A stretch of 41,006 nt of DNA from the NCBI GenBank assembly GCA_001803225.1, contig MHBF01000104.1, forward strand, positions 1 to 41,006, in the 5' to 3' direction. The DNA is from Lentisphaerae bacterium GWF2_44_16. Its GTDB lineage: Bacteria; Verrucomicrobiota; Lentisphaeria; Victivallales; GWF2-45-14. The position numbers were made by a program, and so were the translations under genes. A model generated the notes under the pieces. That model made no database searches. It was not told the DNA's origin and saw only the letters and a program-made list of their open reading frames with translations. Position 1 is the first letter of the stretch; every line of letters begins with the position of its first letter. Shown one piece after another: positions 1 to 7,925 of the stretch.

Positions 1-67
1 CAAACAAAGCCCCTTTCATGGATGTAGTCCCTGCGTCAAGAGTCAGAATATATTCTCCGGTTATCAT
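1..67 (-). CDS. FGGY-family carbohydrate kinase, N-terminal fragment (cut by window edge)
   Basis: Only the first 22 codons lie in the window; the gene continues beyond base 1. The minus strand from 67 starts ATG and encodes MITGEYILTLDAGTTSMKGALF. The DAGTTS-x-KG-x-x-F pattern is the first phosphate-binding motif at the N-terminus of FGGY kinases such as xylulokinase and glycerol kinase. The start codon overlaps the stop of the ceramidase-like gene as ATGA (67-64), so translation is probably coupled and the kinase is the next gene of the same operon. No clear Shine-Dalgarno is visible. The likely role is ATP-dependent phosphorylation of the sugar or polyol released by the operon; the substrate cannot be told from this fragment. 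Confidence 0.8.
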   Translation of the reverse strand, partial: MITGEYILTLDAGTTSMKGALF

Positions 68-1488
68 GCGAAAATTTTATTAATGCTTTTCACTGTTTCA
101 TCCACCAGCATTTTGCCTCCGTCTGAACCGACAACGCCATTGATTATCAATCCGCCGTAACCACCGAACTGTTCCGCTCTTTCTGTGGGAAGATATGCGG
201 CAGAACCGCATGATAGCTGAATAACAAAAGTCTGTCCCGCCCTGCTTCTGGACTTCATCTGCAAGCCAAAATCAAGGAAGAGTTCGAATGGATTTGTAAC
301 AAAGACAATATCTCCCAACTTCACGGTATGTAATTCCATGGAAAAATCAGTTTCTTTCTGCTGTTTCTCATACCGGGCGATAACAGCCTTGGTATTTTTT
401 ATAAGTGCAAAATGATGCAGTTTGCTGTCATAAGGACCGGGGCGTCCCGGTATTTTTTCATTGATTTTTACTTCTTTGCAGAAATCATCAAATGCCTTTT
501 TTTCAGGTTTTATTTTCTCAAGCCGTTCTACTTCTTTCAGGGCATTCACATATTCCTGATATGAAACTTTTCTCTTAGGCAGAGTAAGTTCTTTCACGTT
601 ATGAATAAGTTTTGAGTCAGTATTGATTTTCCCGTTACTTTTTTCATATCCTCTCATTACCGCGTCAAATATTCTTTTACCGATAACTCTAACTCCGCGC
701 TCGCTCCATAATTCATCATCCTTTGTTCTGATAAGATCACGCGGGGACTGGCATCCCGCGGCGCTTATCTGGCAGAGCGCATGAAAATCAGGACCAAATT
801 TTTCTTTGAGCAAGCGCCTGAGTTCTCCCATAAAGTCAGATGAAATTTTATATGTGGCTTCCATGATTTGCGACGGACACGCTATATTGACTATCGCGCC
901 TGTCGCTTTCTTTTTCTCATCAAAAGTAAAAAGCATTTCCACTGTGGAATCTTCATTCCCTTCCATGCCCATGAAATCATCTCTCGAAGTATCGCCATAC
1001 ATCTCGGCAGTTCCATTTGAATAAACGGCGCGGCGACAATGTCCGACTGACGCGAAATCAGAAGAATTTGAGATTCCGCTTCCCTTTCTGTTTTTCCATG
1101 CTTCCGCAACAGCTTTGCCAAGCTGTTTTATAACAAATTTGCTGTAAGTCTCTCCCTGTTCCGAAGCCGTCCACCAGCTTCTTCCTGGAGAAACAGCAGG
1201 GGCGCTATGTATGTGCGTGGCATTCATAAGGATTTTAGAAACGTCAAGCCCGGGTATTTTACCTTTAACGCTCTTTCTCAATTCATCGAGAAAATCCCTT
1301 GTAAAGTTGGTAAGGTCTACTGATATCATTACGGCCTGTTCTTTTTTGCCGTCATCAAGTACCATCACCGTGGCACCAATCCTCGAATGAATTCCCTTCG
1401 ACATTCTAGGATAATACTGCCCGTAAAGTTCGACTTTTCCATCCGGTGTAATATCTGTTTCCGCCCACCCTATTTTTATTCCGCTCAT
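64..1488 (-). CDS. Neutral/alkaline non-lysosomal ceramidase-like protein
   Basis: The 474-residue product begins MSGIKIGWAETDITP, the usual opening of the bacterial proteins related to the N-terminal domain of neutral ceramidase (PF04734). It carries a histidine cluster NATHIHSAP near residue 90 where the family has its zinc-binding THTHSGPG motif. In many such bacterial proteins sitting in sugar operons the true substrate is unknown, so ceramidase activity should not be assumed. An upstream in-frame ATG at 1500 is possible. The ATG at 1488 is preferred because it makes an ATGA overlap with the stop of the oxidoreductase gene (1485-1488). No signal peptide is seen, so it is probably cytoplasmic. 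It is the fifth cistron of the operon read from 7051. Confidence 0.8.
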   Translation of the reverse strand: MSGIKIGWAETDITPDGKVELYGQYYPRMSKGIHSRIGATVMVLDDGKKEQAVMISVDLTNFTRDFLDELRKSVKGKIPGLDVSKILMNATHIHSAPAVSPGRSWWTASEQGETYSKFVIKQLGKAVAEAWKNRKGSGISNSSDFASVGHCRRAVYSNGTAEMYGDTSRDDFMGMEGNEDSTVEMLFTFDEKKKATGAIVNIACPSQIMEATYKISSDFMGELRRLLKEKFGPDFHALCQISAAGCQSPRDLIRTKDDELWSERGVRVIGKRIFDAVMRGYEKSNGKINTDSKLIHNVKELTLPKRKVSYQEYVNALKEVERLEKIKPEKKAFDDFCKEVKINEKIPGRPGPYDSKLHHFALIKNTKAVIARYEKQQKETDFSMELHTVKLGDIVFVTNPFELFLDFGLQMKSRSRAGQTFVIQLSCGSAAYLPTERAEQFGGYGGLIINGVVGSDGGKMLVDETVKSINKIFA

Positions 1489-2615
1489 ATTTTCACCCAT
1501 CTCCTGTTTTTTGTTGACTCTCTGACTTTTTCCATCAAATATTGTATATGAATTCCCTCTTCAATTCCCGGATCGGCCTTTCTTCCGCTGTTTACGGAAT
1601 CGAGAAAATTATAGAGACATGCCATGTGTCCTCTTATCCAGCCTATCGCGAATTTAGGCCCCGGAAAAACAGCGGGTTTTCCATAACGCTGTCCCGTATC
1701 TATTTTTGTCCAACCGCGCAAGCCGCCGAACGGTTTCTCCACCGCGTTAATGTCGTAAAATTCAAGGTGGTGCGCGTCCATTCCGTTAAAACGCAACGCT
1801 CCTTTTGAACCGTGTATCTCGAAACGCATTTCGTCCTCCGCTCCTGTGGCCGTTTTAGTCGCTTCGATATTTCCGGCAGATCCGTTTTTCATTTTCGCCA
1901 GTATCATTACGGAATCTTCTGCATCGACTTTCACCTTTATCAATGGATCTTTTTCAGAGGGTCTTTCGGGATATGCGATATTTGCCATCGCGCAGACTTC
2001 ATCGTAATCACCGAGAAGGAAATTTATCAAATCCATAACATGCGAACCCAAATCCGCAATCACACCGCCACCGCTTTCGGATGAAAGTTTCCATTTCAAA
2101 GGCACATCGGGATTTGAATTTCCAGAATGCAGATAACACGCCCTGTACTCCAGTATTTTTCCGAGAGCTCCTTCATCTATTAATTGCTTTGCCCTGATTG
2201 TCGCCGGAAAAAACCTGTTCTGCAAAGTCATTTGGGCAACCCCTTTATAATCCTTCAGCGCCGTTCTGATTTCATCAGCTTCCTTCATATCAACGACAAG
2301 CGGTTTATCGCAATAGATGTGCTTGTTGTTTTTCATTGCTGAAAGCAACGCCTCTTTGTGAAAATTATTCGGTGTGCAGATGTGGACAATATCTATATCG
2401 GGATTTTCAGTAATCTCCCGGAAGTCTGTGACTCCATGTTCAGCGCCTACCTGTTCGCATGCTTTTTCGGCAGTCTCTTTTTTCGATGTGCAGACATGCG
2501 TTATCTTTGTTTTGAAAGGAAGCGGATCATAAAAAAGCGGCAGGTTCACATGCCCGTAAGCGTGAACTTTTCCTATAAACCCGAAGCCAATTATTCCGAC
2601 ATTATATTTTTTCAT
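1485..2615 (-). CDS. Gfo/Idh/MocA family oxidoreductase
   Basis: A 376-residue NAD(P)-dependent sugar dehydrogenase-type protein. The Rossmann dinucleotide motif G-F-G-F-I-G is at residues 10-15. The family EKP motif appears as CDKPLV with Lys104-Pro105. A DLGSHVMDL segment in the C-terminal half supplies the usual Asp/His catalytic pair. Members oxidise or reduce sugars, inositols and their derivatives. It overlaps the stop of the GH28 gene by ATGA (2612-2615), with AAGG seven bases before the ATG, and is itself overlapped by the ceramidase-like gene. Its likely job is oxidation of the sugar released by the neighbouring glycosidases; the specific substrate is not visible. Confidence 0.9.
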   Translation of the reverse strand: MKKYNVGIIGFGFIGKVHAYGHVNLPLFYDPLPFKTKITHVCTSKKETAEKACEQVGAEHGVTDFREITENPDIDIVHICTPNNFHKEALLSAMKNNKHIYCDKPLVVDMKEADEIRTALKDYKGVAQMTLQNRFFPATIRAKQLIDEGALGKILEYRACYLHSGNSNPDVPLKWKLSSESGGGVIADLGSHVMDLINFLLGDYDEVCAMANIAYPERPSEKDPLIKVKVDAEDSVMILAKMKNGSAGNIEATKTATGAEDEMRFEIHGSKGALRFNGMDAHHLEFYDINAVEKPFGGLRGWTKIDTGQRYGKPAVFPGPKFAIGWIRGHMACLYNFLDSVNSGRKADPGIEEGIHIQYLMEKVRESTKNRRWVKI

Positions 2616-3928
2616 TCAAGTACCTTTATAATTTCATTGCCGTCTGACGGGGCCGAGAGAAATGTTTCATCTATATTTATGTTTTCATTATCTTTTATCT
2701 TGAAACAGTGTTTCCATGGGGCATCAATATTTTTCCATTTTATTCTTAGATCTTTGAATCTGACATCTTCACTGTTAGCAATAAAAAAAGCTGTATTCCC
2801 CCCTTTATTCCATTCTCTGTGAACACAGGGATCAAGTTCCTTGTTATCCATGAATTCCTTTCCCCCGTTTATTTCCATGTCTATGTTCCTGAAATAAATA
2901 TTTTTCAACCTGACATTTTTATTTCCATAAATACATGATGTTTTTGACGCTTTAACGCTCATATCGGAAAAATAGATATTCTCGATCTGTGAAACCGCAT
3001 CAAAACCAGAAGCAATATAAAATGGCAATATCGTTTCCATAACAAAGTTGGAAAATCTGATATTCTGTATAGTAGTGCCTTCTTTTTGTCTCTGAGAATA
3101 TTTCGATATCAGACAAATTCCGTTTCTCGTATCAAGCATTACAATGTTTGAAAATGTACAATTTCGTATTATTCCATCCCCAACTCCAATGCGTAATGCA
3201 TTGCATGGAGTGCTTAGAATGCAATTTGTTACGGTCACGTTTTCACATGCGCGGGATTTATTTTTCAAACGCTGATTGGAACCTCTCAGAGTAATGCAGT
3301 CATCGCCGGAATAGATAATGCAGTCGCTTATCGTAACATTGCGGCAGCAGTCGATGTCAAAACCGTCCCCGTTTCTTGTCTCTCTGGGATTATTTATTTT
3401 CACTCCATGCAGGAAGACATTTTCGCAACCGTGAATAAAGCATGTCCAGTACGGTGTATTGTCCAAGGATACCCCTTCCACTCTGACATTTTCACATTCA
3501 CAGAAATATATCATCTGTCCTGGACGCTTATCCCTGATACTGAATTTGTAACCTTCAAGTTTTCCGAAGAAAGCCGGACTGTTTCCGTCAATTATACCGT
3601 GCCCGCTTATTGTTACATTCTTTGCTTCGTGCGCGATAATCAGATGAGCGCCTGTAACGTTTTCTTGAGAAAAGGCGACATTCTGCTCAAAGCAGTCATC
3701 TTTATTATAGTCTTCCAAATCGGGACTGCCTTTAATGACAGCGCCTGACAGAAGATGGAACTCCACATTGTCTTTCAGGAAAACAGTCCCTGTCAGGAAT
3801 TCGCCCGGAGGAACTATAACTTTGCCGCCCCCGTTTTCATGACATTTATCTATAGCCGCCTGTATTGCCGCTGTGTTTTTAGTCTTAGCATCTCCGGCCG
3901 CTCCAAAATCAATGATATTGTAAAACAT
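2612..3928 (-). CDS. GH28-family (polygalacturonase-like) glycoside hydrolase
   Basis: A 438-residue right-handed beta-helix protein. The N-terminus IIDFGAAGDAKTKNTAAIQAA is the standard start of GH28 and pectate-lyase-fold proteins. The GH28 acidic motifs are present: NGDGFDID (Asp188, Asp191) and SGDDCI (Asp209, Asp210). The usual G-H-G and R-I-K motifs are altered (CNALRIG at 243-248), which is common in members acting on substrates other than polygalacturonate. No signal peptide is seen, so it probably acts on imported oligosaccharides. AGGAA lies upstream of the ATG, and 12 bases separate it from the preceding cistron. It belongs to the DeoR-controlled operon. Confidence 0.85.
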   Translation of the reverse strand: MFYNIIDFGAAGDAKTKNTAAIQAAIDKCHENGGGKVIVPPGEFLTGTVFLKDNVEFHLLSGAVIKGSPDLEDYNKDDCFEQNVAFSQENVTGAHLIIAHEAKNVTISGHGIIDGNSPAFFGKLEGYKFSIRDKRPGQMIYFCECENVRVEGVSLDNTPYWTCFIHGCENVFLHGVKINNPRETRNGDGFDIDCCRNVTISDCIIYSGDDCITLRGSNQRLKNKSRACENVTVTNCILSTPCNALRIGVGDGIIRNCTFSNIVMLDTRNGICLISKYSQRQKEGTTIQNIRFSNFVMETILPFYIASGFDAVSQIENIYFSDMSVKASKTSCIYGNKNVRLKNIYFRNIDMEINGGKEFMDNKELDPCVHREWNKGGNTAFFIANSEDVRFKDLRIKWKNIDAPWKHCFKIKDNENINIDETFLSAPSDGNEIIKVLE

Positions 3929-3940
3929 TTTTATTTCCTA

Positions 3941-4714
3941 TTATATTTCAAGGATTTCACTATTTTTCTGTTTTTCCGTTTCCATGCGTTTCTTTTCCGC
4001 CGCAATAAATTCATCAGTAACGGGATTGATCCGATACATTTTATTATTGGCATGATAAATTCCGGCTAATTCTTTGAGAATGCTTTCACATTTCTGGTCC
4101 GGTTCTCCGTTGTTTTCATCCAGAAGCATATCGATTTCACCGCGAAGGTACAAGATTCTCCAGCGCCATGATTTTTCAGCCCATTCCGGAATTTTTTTAT
4201 CCACGGCCTGTAAAATATCAAAACACGCACGGGCGTTTTTGTATTCCTTGACTGTAGAAAGTATCCCGGGTTTGTTTTTGAGAAAACGGAGACTTTTCCG
4301 GGTTATCTTTTCGCCCGGCTTATACTGCCAGTACAGACCGTGGTTTTGTTCCATTATGTCAATAGCCTTTGACAAATCATCGTAATCACAAGAACCGAAT
4401 TCATAGTTGAAATATTCCCTCATGGTTTCTGATATTTCATTGTCTCCATTCCAGTAAAAACCTGCATACAATGCTTTATTGAAATCCTCATATATTCCCT
4501 CGGAATACGGGAAGCCTCCATCACAAATATCAGATGCCTGTTTCCACAGGCGTCTGAAACGTTCCGGCAAAGGATTGGCGCCGAAACCACCCCATGGGAA
4601 CATTCCCCACATGCTTATTTCGGGAAAGTTTATCAGTTTTATTCCTTCCGGTTTTCTATTATTAAGCGGAAATTCGGGAAACTCGTTATGTGAATCAACG
4701 CAAATATATTTCAA
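3941..4714 (-). pseudogene. C-terminal part of a GH20-domain-2-like glycosidase, separated by an in-frame TAG
   Basis: The 257-residue reading frame is the direct in-frame continuation of the gene at 4757-5677. After the TAG at 4759-4757 the codons read on as EEFYEKLSREKNDWL and then KYICVDSHNEF, with no other stop until TAA at 3941. The only in-frame start near the beginning is a TTG at 4714, with no Shine-Dalgarno at a useful distance. Residues such as NFPEISMWGMFPWGGFGANPLP look like the conserved C-terminal part of the same enzyme, so this is not an independent gene. A strong AGGAGG precedes an ATG at 4746, but that frame ends after 11 codons. Without readthrough this half is probably not made. 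Confidence 0.75.
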
Positions 4715-4756
4715 CCAGTCGTTTTTTTCCCGGGAAAGCTTCTCATAAAATTCCTC

Positions 4757-5677
4757 CTATTCTTTTTCGCCGCGATAGTCAAAAAGCCATGTACTGTAAA
4801 TTATTTTGCCTTCAGGAAAGTATTTATGAAAAAGCCCGGCAACTTTGCCGGCAGACTTGTACATTCCATTTGAACCCCATGGATAACATTTTTCACACCC
4901 GCACCCTCCCTGATCATAAGACCAGACACTGTATGCATATATGTCCAGTTCGCTGAATATTTTCAGCGTTTTTTCATGGTTCTCAAGTATCAAATCCATA
5001 CCGTCATCACTTGCCGGACATATTTCACACCCGTAAAAGGAACGCCCCGTAGGCCGCGCCCTTAACGCTTCGGGAGTGGTGGAAAAGCCTTCGTTGCAAA
5101 GTACGCCAAGAATGGGTTTCAATCCGACAAGAGCGGCGGCCTTATAAATACTTTTCAGCCTTTCACAGAAATTTATATAATCAGGGTCTTCGGCATTTTC
5201 ATAATGATGCTTGTCAGCCCACATCATCAGTGCGTTGTATCCCAATAATGCAAGATCTTCGACATATTTTATGATTTCTTCCATGGGCGCGATATGATAG
5301 AAATTATAGAAGTGGGTCGCAAAATACATGGCCCTGAAAGATTTTTTCGGTGCCGATCTGCCGCGCCACGTTCCATACTTAAAACAACCGTTTCCATAAG
5401 ATGCCGTCCTGAGCATTTTCCCAATACCGTAGAGAATTGCGGTTTCAGTTCCTCCGGTAATTTTCAATCCTCCCGATGCCAATGTTTCCAAAGAATATTC
5501 TTCCCCTCCAAAGTATTCATTGATACCAAGAAGCAAGACCATTTCACCGCTATCAGTACTATCTGAAAATCCAAATTGTCCGCATCCTCTGTCCGCAAGC
5601 CGCAGATTCAGGATTGAAATTGCCTTGGTGATAAATACTGTTTTCGGACATTTCAATTTAACAATCTGTCGTTCCAT
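4757..5677 (-). CDS. GH20-domain-2-like glycosidase, N-terminal part ending at a TAG
   Basis: This 306-residue frame contains an alpha/beta N-terminal domain (about 1-105, with the ETAILYGIGKMLR helix typical of the hexosaminidase domain 2 fold). It is followed by most of a TIM-barrel-like region (about 110-306) with MYFATHFYNFYHI, YNALMMWADKHHY and the cysteine motif DQGGCGCEKCYPWG. It stops at TAG 4759-4757 in the middle of what should be the barrel, right after WLFDYRGEKE; the frame then continues into the fragment at 3941-4714. Together they would make a protein of about 578 residues. It lies 6 bases after the aminotransferase stop. The protein is probably an intracellular glycosidase of unknown specificity, inactive as a truncated product. 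Confidence 0.7.
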   Translation of the reverse strand: MERQIVKLKCPKTVFITKAISILNLRLADRGCGQFGFSDSTDSGEMVLLLGINEYFGGEEYSLETLASGGLKITGGTETAILYGIGKMLRTASYGNGCFKYGTWRGRSAPKKSFRAMYFATHFYNFYHIAPMEEIIKYVEDLALLGYNALMMWADKHHYENAEDPDYINFCERLKSIYKAAALVGLKPILGVLCNEGFSTTPEALRARPTGRSFYGCEICPASDDGMDLILENHEKTLKIFSELDIYAYSVWSYDQGGCGCEKCYPWGSNGMYKSAGKVAGLFHKYFPEGKIIYSTWLFDYRGEKE

Positions 5678-5683
5678 AGTTTT

Positions 5684-7051
5684 CTAAATCCCTAATTCTT
5701 TTTCGGTTTCCGCTATCGCTTCTTCAATTATCTCCATGCCTTTTACGGCGACTTCTTCGGGCATTACTATCGGAGGGCTCATTCTTAAGATATGTCCTGC
5801 CGGTATCCATGCAAGGCCTTTTCTGAAAGCCTTCTGATAAACCATTTTCCCGGCCTCATCGAAAGGCTCCTTTGTCTTTTTATCTTTTACGAGTTCCACT
5901 CCGAGGAGACAGCCTTTCGCTCTGGTATCGCCGACAATTTTATATTTTGCCGTCCAGTCCTTCATACATTTTTTGAAAACTTTTTCAAGTTCCATCGCAT
6001 GTTCCAGCAATCCTTCCTCCTCAATGACTTCAAAACAGGCAAGGGCCGCCGCGCATGCCATCGGGTTGCCTCCGTAACTTGTCGAAGCGCTTATTTTGTC
6101 AACAGCTTCAGAATAAGGTTCACGCACAGCCATTGCCGTTACAGGAAAGCCGTTGCCGAAGCCTTTCCCGAGAGTTACGACATCCGGCAATACGCCCCAG
6201 TGTTCCATGCACAATATTTTCCCTGTTCTGCCCATGCTTGTCAATACCTCATCCGCAAAAAGAAGTATCTTTCTTTCTTCAAGGAATTTTTTCAGTTTCG
6301 GGAAGAAATCATCCGGCGGCATGATGCTTCCGCCCCAGCCCTGTATCGGTTCCAGAACAAAGGCCGCAATCTGGCCTGTAGTGCTTTCCCTTATGAAGCT
6401 GTCGTAAAACTCAAGATATTTTTCAGTGTCAAGAGTTCCATCACACCTCGTCCACCACGGACGGTAAGTGTCCGGACGCGGAACCATATAAAAACCCGGC
6501 GCGCGCGTCGGCCCGCTTATTTTATTTATACGTGCCAGACTGACCGCGTGCCCACTTTTACCGTGAAAATCCTGAAAACAACTTATAAATTCATTTTTCC
6601 CTGTCGCGGCGCGACATGTTCTCAAGCCTGCTTCGACTGCGGTTGTACCGCTGTCATAAAGCTGGAAACCCTTCAAATCTCCCGGAAGTGTTGCCGCCAT
6701 TTTTTCCAGAAGCCTCACTTTTATTTCAGAAGTAAAATCATGCGCGTTCATCAGTTTCTTAGCGTATTTGGCTACAGCTTCCGAGATTTTCGGATGGCAG
6801 TGCCCAAGCGTTGTTACATATATTCCGCTTGAAAAATCTATGTATTTATTTCCATCAACATCCTCTAAGGTACATCCGCTGCCGCTCTCAAAGGCAACAG
6901 GAAAAAGCTTTACCTGCGATGAAAGTCCCCTGATGTATTTTTCAGCCCTGGAATGCAGCTTCACGCTTTCCGGGCCCGGAAGCGTTTTTGTAATGATTTT
7001 CGGATATTCACTGAAATCAATCTTATAATTTTCAGGATTGTATTTCCCCAT
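5684..7051 (-). CDS. Class III pyridoxal-phosphate aminotransferase
   Basis: A 455-residue fold-type I aminotransferase of the class III group that includes 4-aminobutyrate, ornithine and glutamate-1-semialdehyde enzymes. The PLP-binding Asp is in FADEVLTSMGRTG (Asp267-Glu268), and the Schiff-base lysine is Lys296 in LGKGFGNGFP. SGTTAVEAGLR near 134-144 matches the phosphate-binding segment. Length is normal and the C-terminus ends naturally at TAG. It is the first cistron of the minus-strand operon, about 40 bases downstream of a consensus promoter with an operator. Its place ahead of glycosidases, an oxidoreductase and a kinase suggests catabolism of an amino sugar or amino compound, but the substrate is not deducible. 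Confidence 0.92.
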   Translation of the reverse strand: MGKYNPENYKIDFSEYPKIITKTLPGPESVKLHSRAEKYIRGLSSQVKLFPVAFESGSGCTLEDVDGNKYIDFSSGIYVTTLGHCHPKISEAVAKYAKKLMNAHDFTSEIKVRLLEKMAATLPGDLKGFQLYDSGTTAVEAGLRTCRAATGKNEFISCFQDFHGKSGHAVSLARINKISGPTRAPGFYMVPRPDTYRPWWTRCDGTLDTEKYLEFYDSFIRESTTGQIAAFVLEPIQGWGGSIMPPDDFFPKLKKFLEERKILLFADEVLTSMGRTGKILCMEHWGVLPDVVTLGKGFGNGFPVTAMAVREPYSEAVDKISASTSYGGNPMACAAALACFEVIEEEGLLEHAMELEKVFKKCMKDWTAKYKIVGDTRAKGCLLGVELVKDKKTKEPFDEAGKMVYQKAFRKGLAWIPAGHILRMSPPIVMPEEVAVKGMEIIEEAIAETEKELGI

Positions 7052-7075
7052 AGCAAGTACCTGTCATTTTATGTT

Positions 7076-7100
7076 ATTAATGTTAATTTGTAACATTAAT
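7076..7100. promoter_or_regulatory. Operator 1: 25-bp perfect inverted repeat, probable DeoR-family binding site
   Basis: ATTAATGTTA and TAACATTAAT form perfect 10-bp arms around a 5-bp spacer ATTTG. The site touches the -10 box (7099-7104) of the minus-strand promoter and covers its expected start point, so binding there should block transcription of the aminotransferase operon. The core ATGTTA-N5-TAACAT recurs at 7164-7180, which ties it to the adjacent regulator. Confidence 0.75.
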
Positions 7101-7127
7101 TATATATTAAAATAACCTCATTGTCAA
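7099..7127 (-). promoter_or_regulatory. Consensus sigma70-type promoter of the aminotransferase operon
   Basis: On the minus strand TTGACA (plus coordinates 7127-7122) and TATAAT (7104-7099) are separated by exactly 17 bases, a perfect match to the bacterial housekeeping promoter consensus. It drives the operon starting with the gene at 7051. A promoter this strong next to an operator implies control by repression. Confidence 0.85.
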
Positions 7128-7163
7128 TATTTGATTTGAAGTATCTTGTAAAATTTTTTAAAT

Positions 7164-7180
7164 ATGTTATATTTTAACAT
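7164..7180. promoter_or_regulatory. Operator 2: second ATGTTA-N5-TAACAT site at the regulator start codon
   Basis: ATGTTA-TATTT-TAACAT has the same half-sites and the same 5-bp spacing as the core of operator 1. It overlaps the start codon (7179) of the DeoR-family gene and a possible -10 box (TATATT, 7168-7173). The centres of the two operators (7088 and 7172) are 84 bp apart, close to eight helical turns, so two sites on the same face of the DNA could be bridged. Autoregulation is the simplest reading. Confidence 0.7.
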
Positions 7181-7925
7181 GAACGTAAGACAGAAAAAAT
7201 TAATTGAGAAGCTGCACAAACTTGAACGCCTGTCTATTGAAGAGGAAGCGGTAATTTTCAAAGTCGCTCCCATGACGATAAGGCGGGACATACAGCTTTT
7301 TGAAAAACAGGGAATAGCGATAAGGACGCATGGCGGCGCCGTTCCGCGCATTAGCGAACCAGCACAACTTTTCATCCAGCCCGACGCAAGCGCCGCGCAG
7401 AAAAAAATAGCGCGCAAGGCCCTGGAACTGATACCTGACGACTGCAATCTCATGCTCAGCGCCGGGACAACTACTCTGGAGGTCGCGCGCCAGCTGGCCG
7501 CTTCAGACCTGCGTATCTGCGTAATTACAAATTCCCTGCCGGTAGCGGCTGTTCTCTTTCAGACAAAAATCCAGGTTATTCTGACAGGCGGTTCTCTCAG
7601 GAATAATTCCCTTGACCTTATAGGCCCGGTTACGGAAAAAAACCTTGATGAATACTACATTGATCTGCTGATAACAGGCTGCGACGGAGCGTCGGCGGAA
7701 GAAGGTTTTTTCACAAAAGACCTGAACCTTGCGGAAATGGAAAAGAAGTCCGTAAAAAAATCCAGCAGGACAATCATCGTTACCGAAAGCCATAAATTCA
7801 GGAAACCAGCCTTTGTGAAATTCGCGTCCATGACCGAGGTTTCGACCGTCATTACCGACAAAAAGCTCTCCGGTGAAGATGCTTCCAAAATCACTAAAAG
7901 CGGGATTGAATTAGTCCTTGTCTAA
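7179..7925 (+). CDS. DeoR-family transcriptional regulator
   Basis: A 248-residue regulator. The N-terminal winged helix-turn-helix (about 1-55: MNVRQKKLIEKL, then VAPMTIRRDIQLFEKQG and the wing RTHGGAVPR) is typical of DeoR proteins. It is followed by a DeoRC sugar-phosphate sensor domain with LMLSAGTTTLEVARQL and LLITGCDGASAEEGFFT. An upstream in-frame ATG at 7164 is unlikely, because the family begins at MNVRQ and the extra codons are part of operator 2. There is no Shine-Dalgarno before 7179; a promoter TTGTAA (7146-7151), 16 bp, TATATT (7168-7173) would start the mRNA at about the ATG, suggesting a leaderless message. It probably represses the divergent operon and itself, released by a phosphorylated sugar. 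The 3' end overlaps the convergent gene by 15 bases. Confidence 0.9.
   Translation: MNVRQKKLIEKLHKLERLSIEEEAVIFKVAPMTIRRDIQLFEKQGIAIRTHGGAVPRISEPAQLFIQPDASAAQKKIARKALELIPDDCNLMLSAGTTTLEVARQLAASDLRICVITNSLPVAAVLFQTKIQVILTGGSLRNNSLDLIGPVTEKNLDEYYIDLLITGCDGASAEEGFFTKDLNLAEMEKKSVKKSSRTIIVTESHKFRKPAFVKFASMTEVSTVITDKKLSGEDASKITKSGIELVLV

Noticed and set aside
4714..4746. Separate downstream gene or programmed frameshift: AGGAGG with ATG at 4746 and an A7 run on the minus strand (4728-4722)
   Set aside because: The ATG frame ends after 11 codons. The A7 run is not in the phase of a standard X-XXY-YYZ slippery site, and uninterrupted in-frame coding around the TAG explains the sequence better.
4757..5686. 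TAG as a sense codon in this genome, giving an aminotransferase-glycosidase fusion (the aminotransferase, both glycosidase halves and their TAGs are all in one frame)
   Set aside because: TAG ends the aminotransferase at a natural C-terminus and also ends the pseudopilin (26419-26421) and the J-domain protein (37271-37273) at sensible places. General reassignment is therefore not supported, and the shared frame is chance.
5792..6832. A 346-codon open frame on the plus strand
   Set aside because: It lies antisense inside the well-supported aminotransferase gene and its translation has no recognisable family features; it is a shadow frame.
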